Position numbers and translations under genes: made by a program. The notes under the pieces are model-generated. The model was not told where the DNA came from. It saw nothing but the letters and a program-made list of their open reading frames with translations, and did no database searches. This document shows, one piece after another, positions 40,271 through 41,014 of a DNA stretch of 41,014 nucleotides. Where the stretch lies: positions 1-41,014 of IMG/VR virus record IMGVR_UViG_3300003691_000021; one strand, given 5' to 3'. Positions within the stretch are counted from its first letter, which is position 1. The number at the start of each line of letters is the position of its first letter. Source of the stretch: a virus.

Positions 40271-40431
40271 TATTTTTTCCTCGACAGGCACTTTTTACAA
40301 GTAGTGTCTCTCCATTCCAGAGAAGTTGCGCCGGGGAACTGAGAGCCGCAAGCGACCGGAGAGATGTTGTAATTTAGGTTCCCGGACGCCTTATTTAGCT
40401 CTTTATGGATGGTTCTGCCTTTAGCTTTCAT
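40270..40431 (-). CDS. 53-aa zinc-knuckle-like protein (paralogue of 2978-3217)
   Basis: MKAKGRTIHKELNKASGN, then VACGSQFPGATSLEW and DTTCKKCLSRKK: C-x16-C-x2-C with a conserved Trp. It shares KEL, CGS, W and TTCKKCL with the 79-aa protein at 2978-3217. It starts inside the previous gene and stops at TAATG with the replication gene. The function is unknown; zinc ribbons of this size are common in phage early regions. Confidence 0.65.
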   Translation of the reverse strand: MKAKGRTIHKELNKASGNLNYNISPVACGSQFPGATSLEWRDTTCKKCLSRKK

Positions 40432-40615
40432 GGGTTTTCTCCTCCACTTTGGGTTTTATGAACTCCTGCACCTTTAGGAAGGCGCTCTTTTGCCCTTTAA
40501 AAAAGTTTCGGTACAAATCCCCGAGACTTTTGTCGTCTATTTTTTCCTGCACCTTTTCCAACGCGGTCTTTAGGCGCTCCTCAATTTTTACTCCGGCGCA
40601 TTCGTCACTCAACAC
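40421..40615 (-). CDS. Small hypothetical helical protein
   Basis: About 64 aa, reading VLSDECAGVKIEERLKTALE, then KVQEKIDDKSLGD and FIKPKVEEKTHES. The start is probably GTG at 40615 (or TTG at 40612), just after GAGGGGGAAGG and overlapping the stop of the zinc-ribbon gene. A longer frame upstream would run through that gene and is not preferred. No family is recognised. Confidence 0.55.
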   Translation of the reverse strand: MLSDECAGVKIEERLKTALEKVQEKIDDKSLGDLYRNFFKGQKSAFLKVQEFIKPKVEEKTHES

Positions 40616-40758
40616 CCTTCCCCCTCGCCGTACCAATCTCGGCACTTCTGGCAAAACTCCCTTCCCTGCTCATCGGGGGGAAACAAATCCCCGCAGTTAA
40701 GACAAATAGCCTCATCCTCACCCTCTCTCTCGTCTTCAAGCTCATCATCGTAAACCAT
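40609..40758 (-). CDS. 49-aa zinc-ribbon protein
   Basis: ATG at 40758 with GCGAGGT six bases upstream; stop TGA at 40611-40609. An acidic N-terminus (MVYDDELEDEREGEDEA) leads to ICLNCGDLFPPDEQGREFCQ and KCRDWY, a classical CxxC-x13-CxxC ribbon. This frame is preferred over an overlapping longer frame that lacks any such pattern. It opens the right-hand set of early genes. Confidence 0.65.
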   Translation of the reverse strand: MVYDDELEDEREGEDEAICLNCGDLFPPDEQGREFCQKCRDWYGEGEGC

Positions 40759-40886
40759 CGGAGCACCTCGCAATTTAAGTTTGGCAAAAGTTCGCTACGA
40801 AAAACGGGGTGTCAAAAACCCCACACCGTTGTATAATTAGGTCGTTATGCTCTACGTCAATAATTGTTCCTACTGTTGACGGTAAT
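40759..40886 (-). other. Intergenic region with hairpin and possible promoter
   Basis: Minus-strand TTGACG (40860-40855), 18 nt, TTATAC (40836-40831) is a possible promoter. Immediately after it, GGGGT-TTTTGAC-ACCCC followed by GTTTTTCG forms a terminator-like hairpin close to the predicted start. CGTCAA (40855-40860) and TTGACG (40876-40881) form an inverted repeat around the -35. This suggests a second control point before the replication genes. Confidence 0.4.
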
Positions 40887-41014
40887 TTAGGGTCCCAAAG
40901 CCCCTATGTTTTCAGGGTCTTGCGGGGCGTCATTTTCTTGACCCCCATTGTTTGCTACAAGTTTGTTATACTTACGCTGGTCTCTGCGCTTTGGGCGCTC
41001 CTTTTTGTACCCCT
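40887..41014 (-). CDS. Small basic protein, 3' part (gene crosses the contig join)
   Basis: The right-hand portion of the 53-aa gene that begins at 107. Because of the 73-bp terminal repeat, part of its coding sequence appears at both ends. The unique part encodes the C-terminal residues GGQENDAPQDPENIGALGP and ends with TAA at 40889-40887. Confidence 0.7.
   Translation of the reverse strand, partial: GYKKERPKRRDQRKYNKLVANNGGQENDAPQDPENIGALGP
40942..41014. repeat. Right copy of 73-bp terminal direct repeat
   Basis: Identical to 1-73. Joining the ends at this repeat restores an open 53-aa gene and links the integrase region to the replication genes in one leftward transcription unit. Confidence 0.95.

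Noticed and set aside
40605-40787. 60-codon frame overlapping the zinc-ribbon gene
   Set aside because: The other frame has a ribosome site and CxxC...CxxC; this one has neither.
1-41014. CRISPR array or insertion sequence
   Set aside because: No regularly spaced repeats, no transposase and no terminal inverted repeats with target duplication were seen.

Overview
The window looks like the complete genome of a temperate, podovirus-type tailed phage, captured as a circular or terminally redundant contig. The first 73 bases recur exactly as the last 73, and one small gene reads unbroken across that join. The virion genes follow the T7/BPP-1-type short-tail plan: terminase, head-tail connector portal, scaffold, capsid, adaptor, nozzle, ejection proteins and a tail fibre with a T7-like N-terminus. 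A tyrosine integrase, a CI-type HTH repressor and a lipoprotein divergent from the lytic genes indicate a temperate life style. The lipoprotein has a signal peptide and lipobox with Asp at +2, which together with the tail type suggests a diderm (Gram-negative) host. I cannot name the host. I see no DNA polymerase, RNA polymerase or endolysin.

Layout. (1) Positions 3742 leftward through 1, across the join, and from 41014 down to 36728: one long minus-strand early region. It holds small orphan genes, a Rad52/Erf-like annealing protein, an odd tRNA-like gene, the integrase, small zinc-knuckle genes, a DUF4373-like replication protein, a T7 gp4-like primase-helicase, a probable helicase loader and a DUF1064 protein, followed by a separate XRE regulator. 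(2) 3797-4680, plus strand: the lysogenic pair, repressor and lipoprotein. (3) 33797 leftward to 4757: one long minus-strand late region. It runs terminase small and large subunits, portal, Bbp19-like protein, scaffold, four large fibre-like proteins, major capsid protein, four small relatives of those fibres, then adaptor, nozzle, three ejection-type proteins, tail fibre and a one-TM membrane protein. The capsid gene has its own near-consensus sigma-70 promoter. (4) 33977-36179, plus strand: a strong promoter, a structured leader ending in an intrinsic terminator, then a zinc-finger protein and a metallopeptidase, opposing everything around them.

Most notable. First, eight proteins around the capsid gene share one N-terminal module. 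Four are short and four carry long beta-helix and jelly-roll extensions, which reads as a multi-component capsid-surface fibre set. Second, two leader RNAs of about 132 nt (left 3742-3611 minus, right 34012-34145 plus) have the same design with different sequences: the 5' end is complementary over 10-11 nt to the loop of the terminator hairpin. Third, the repressor contains an A9 run, and one base less would give it a new C-terminus with a QLNLF sliding-clamp-binding-like motif. Fourth, there is a tRNA-like gene with a CAU anticodon and an oversized variable arm. Fifth, the integrase has Pro where the first catalytic Arg normally sits.
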